Shown here piece by piece: positions 52,021 through 64,000 of a stretch of 64,000 nucleotides of DNA. Source of the DNA: Progne subis subis. Its lineage: Eukaryota > Chordata > Aves > Passeriformes > Hirundinidae. Position 1 is the first letter of the stretch; the number at the start of each line of letters is the position of its first letter. Position numbers and translations under genes: made by a program. Where the stretch lies: positions 3,012,501 to 3,076,500 of the forward strand of contig JAKJHU010000054.1 in the NCBI GenBank assembly GCA_022316685.1, in the 5' to 3' direction. Under the pieces are notes generated by a model, which was not told the DNA's origin, made no database searches, and saw nothing but the letters and a program-made list of their open reading frames with translations.

Positions 52021-53234
52021 CCTCATCCCACAAAATCGTGCTGCAAGCCAGCCGTGACACACTCGACGGACACACTGATTATTTCAGAGTTAATCACCAC
52101 CACGCGGTGCTCGGTGGTGGTCCACAAATCCAGCACATCCCACCGGGCTTTTCACACCATTGTTTATACTCAGAAGTTCGGAGTTAGTAACTTTTCAAGT
52201 ACTGCCCGTCTATCGGGATTGATTAGTCATGTACAGGCTGTGTAACCTCAGCTAACTTCTACACATGCTGAGGGGAAGGGTCTTCATAGGGTCTTTAGAA
52301 TTATAATGAACATTGATCAGCTATAGGATACATGGACCTTGAGTCTTTTGCTATGTAAGAAAAGTATACACAGACGTACACCAACATCTGAATTTAATGC
52401 ATCCTTAATGCTCATTAGTTCCAGGATGTCCTTGAGTAAGGGATGCTGGCTGCTGCCTGCCCCACGGGTTAGTTTCCCATTCTTGCTGAAAGTATGCAAA
52501 GATCTTACATTAAAGAACATTACTACTTGAGATAATCTTGACACAAATCCACGCTTTGCAGCAGCCCCGCTGCCCTGAGCGCCACATTTCCCTCCCTGAC
52601 CTCCAGCTCTGCTCCTCCGCAGGACTCAATCCCACCCCAAGGGCTCCTGGGCTTCTCTCACCCGGTTCGCATCTCTGGAGGGAGGGTTGGATCCAGCCTG
52701 GATCCTGGATCTCCGCGGGACTCAGCGGGGACAGAGGGGCAAAGCCTGCGGGGTGAGCCGGGATCGGCAGTGCACGGTCAGGGAAATGAGGTGTGGGCAT
52801 AGTTGGTTATCGTATGAGAATCTGTCATGTGGTTTTGTTAGAAAACGTTCAATTCTGGGCTGGCAAAAGGAGACAAAGCAGTTGGTACAAATGGTACATT
52901 TTAAGGACACCGTGAAACTCTCGGGTACAGCCCGCTGTCTTAATTTGCAAGAGAATCAGCACCACCCTCCAGCAGCCCTGTGAACACTGAGTGCTGCTGC
53001 TATCCTGCCAGACACCGGTGCCACCCGCGGGAGCGCAGGGAATGACCCCGGAGCAGGATCCATCCCTGTGATCTCTGTGGATGACTGTGACACCTGGAGC
53101 AGGATCCATTTCCATGACCTCTGTTATCCCTGCCTGCAGCGACAGCGGGATGCTCGGGGAACCAGAGCCGCGGGCTGGGCTTGTATCAGCGCTGGAGCGT
53201 CCAACGCTCACCGGAGGCGTCAGCGCGGCCCAGC

Positions 53235-53400
53235 CCGGGCAGATCCCGAGGGGATCCCCGACAGATCCTGGGCACAGCCACGGGCAGATCTCAGGCAGCT
53301 CCTCCGGCAGATCCGGAGCAGATTCCCGGGCAGAGCCGCGGGCAAATCCCGCGCAGATCCCAGAGCAGGCATCGCGCACATCCCCGGGCAGATCCCGTCC
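53235..53400. repeat. GCAGATCCC-type minisatellite upstream of EIF4H
   Basis: About 13 degenerate copies of an 11-13 bp unit resembling GGGCAGATCCC, in variants such as GACAGATCCT and GGCAAATCCC. It ends about 120 bp before the TATA box. GATC recurs in many units. Confidence 0.75.
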
Positions 53401-53522
53401 CAGAGCCGACGGAAGCCGGCCGCGCGGGGCACCTCCCGACAGGCAGCAGCGCGGACAGCCCCGTCGGGGCTGCTAGCTGGACGCAGGCAACGCGCGGGGC
53501 AGCCCCGGCCCGCGCGCCGCCA

Positions 53523-53530
53523 TATATAAG
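53523..53530 (+). promoter_or_regulatory. EIF4H: TATA box of EIF4H
   Basis: TATATAAG in a GC-rich surround (CCATATATAAGCG), 69 bp upstream of the EIF4H start codon. A start site about 30 bp downstream (near 53553) would give a 5' UTR of about 40 bases. Inferred from position and sequence; no transcript data. Confidence 0.7.
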
Positions 53531-53591
53531 CGTTGCGGGGTCCTCGGGCGCGGTCCTGTCACGCTCGCACGGGGACGAGGCCGCGGCGGCG

Positions 53592-63433
<9,842 letters not shown>

Positions 63434-64000
63434 GTTTGGGGTTGAGAGGGAATGGGGAGGCGGGAGAAAAAGCAAGACAGTTCAGAGTGACTAGCTCTGC
63501 TGGAATGTCAACCCTGCAGTTTACCATTCCTGCCATCTGGTATTTGTCCTCTTTGAAACCGAAAACACAGAGCTTGTGAATGCATGTCAGCTGTTAACAA
63601 GTGGTTTTTAGTACGTTCTTGGCTTTGCTGTATCTAGTGCCTGCTTTGTGCTGAGTTTCCCTCTTCTGTTTCCTTCCAAGCAGCACAGTTGCCAGTAGAT
63701 AAGGCAGTGTGGCTGCTTCCCACAAGTGTGGAGGTCTCTGGACAAAGGTGCTGCTTCACTTCTTCCTTTCTGGGTTTGTTTTACTTTAGAAGCACAGGTT
63801 AGACTTAGTTATTTCCCTGTATTGTTTCCTTTTACTTCCTCAGTGTTCCTCTTCTGACTTGCATGTCTCGTTCTGTATTGCTGTGGCTCTGAAGAGGAAA
63901 ACTGAAGAGTCCAGATGAGTTGAACAGAAATTTCCAGTTCTAACCAAGTAGTGAAATACCATTTATGACAATTGGTGATAGTCACTGTTGACAGCAGAGC
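63434..64000 (+). other. EIF4H: EIF4H 3' UTR (incomplete)
   Basis: Sequence after the EIF4H stop codon. I see no AATAAA or ATTAAA polyadenylation signal before the window ends, so the 3' UTR very likely continues beyond it. No other gene is visible. Confidence 0.75.

Larger units (their letters stand above)
51324..53591. other. Divergent intergenic region between MYBBP1A and EIF4H
   Basis: Head-to-head interval of 2.27 kb between start codons. Both ends are CpG-rich, with the two minisatellites inside. The middle (about 52060-53030) is ordinary mixed-composition sequence in which I see no gene. Untranslated exon parts of both genes must lie at its ends. Confidence 0.8.

Noticed and set aside
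51060..52187. Long + strand open frames of 375, 256 and 198 codons
   Set aside because: They lie in the C-rich minisatellite, where all three frames lack stops. The products are Pro/Ser/Leu-rich repeats without any family resemblance, and part is antisense to MYBBP1A exon 1.

Overview
This window is nuclear DNA from a sauropsid vertebrate, most likely a bird. Two well-conserved animal genes are interrupted by GT-AG introns. The interspersed repeats I recognise are CR1 LINE 3' ends, plus at most weak MIR/L2-like relics. The two promoters are CpG-rich. I see no operons, bacterial-type genes, CRISPR arrays or viral genes.

Layout. Positions 51323 down to 8525 (minus strand) carry 24 coding exons of MYBBP1A (Myb-binding protein 1A, DNA polymerase phi/POL5 family). 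They encode 1077 residues in one uninterrupted frame, starting at the ATG. The last part, including the basic nucleolar-targeting tail expected from the family, is not found here and should lie left of base 1. Exons 1-23 are packed into about 22 kb. Intron 23 alone is 20.8 kb (8639-29480), and intron 24 runs off the left edge after at least 8.5 kb. Positions 53592 to 63433 (plus strand) carry the complete coding sequence of EIF4H (eukaryotic initiation factor 4H). It has seven exons encoding 255 residues, followed by a 3' UTR that runs off the right edge.

The two genes are head to head, with 2.27 kb between start codons. That interval holds a C-rich minisatellite with an 181-bp higher-order period next to the MYBBP1A 5' end (about 51419-52020). 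It also holds a GCAGATCCC-type minisatellite (about 53235-53400) just upstream of a TATA box (53523) that precedes EIF4H exon 1. The MYBBP1A 5' end has an E-box and an ETS-type motif.

Both genes serve protein-synthesis capacity. MYBBP1A is a nucleolar factor in rRNA transcription, ribosome biogenesis and nucleolar stress. EIF4H is an RNA-binding cofactor of the eIF4A helicase in cap-dependent initiation. Shared regulation across the divergent interval is conceivable but is inference.

I found no convincing novel system. The points most worth a second look are the oversized 3' introns of MYBBP1A, the minisatellite promoters, an in-frame stop-free intron 1 of MYBBP1A, competing splice sites at exons 7 and 18, the EIF4H cassette exon, and a box C/D snoRNA-like element in EIF4H intron 5.
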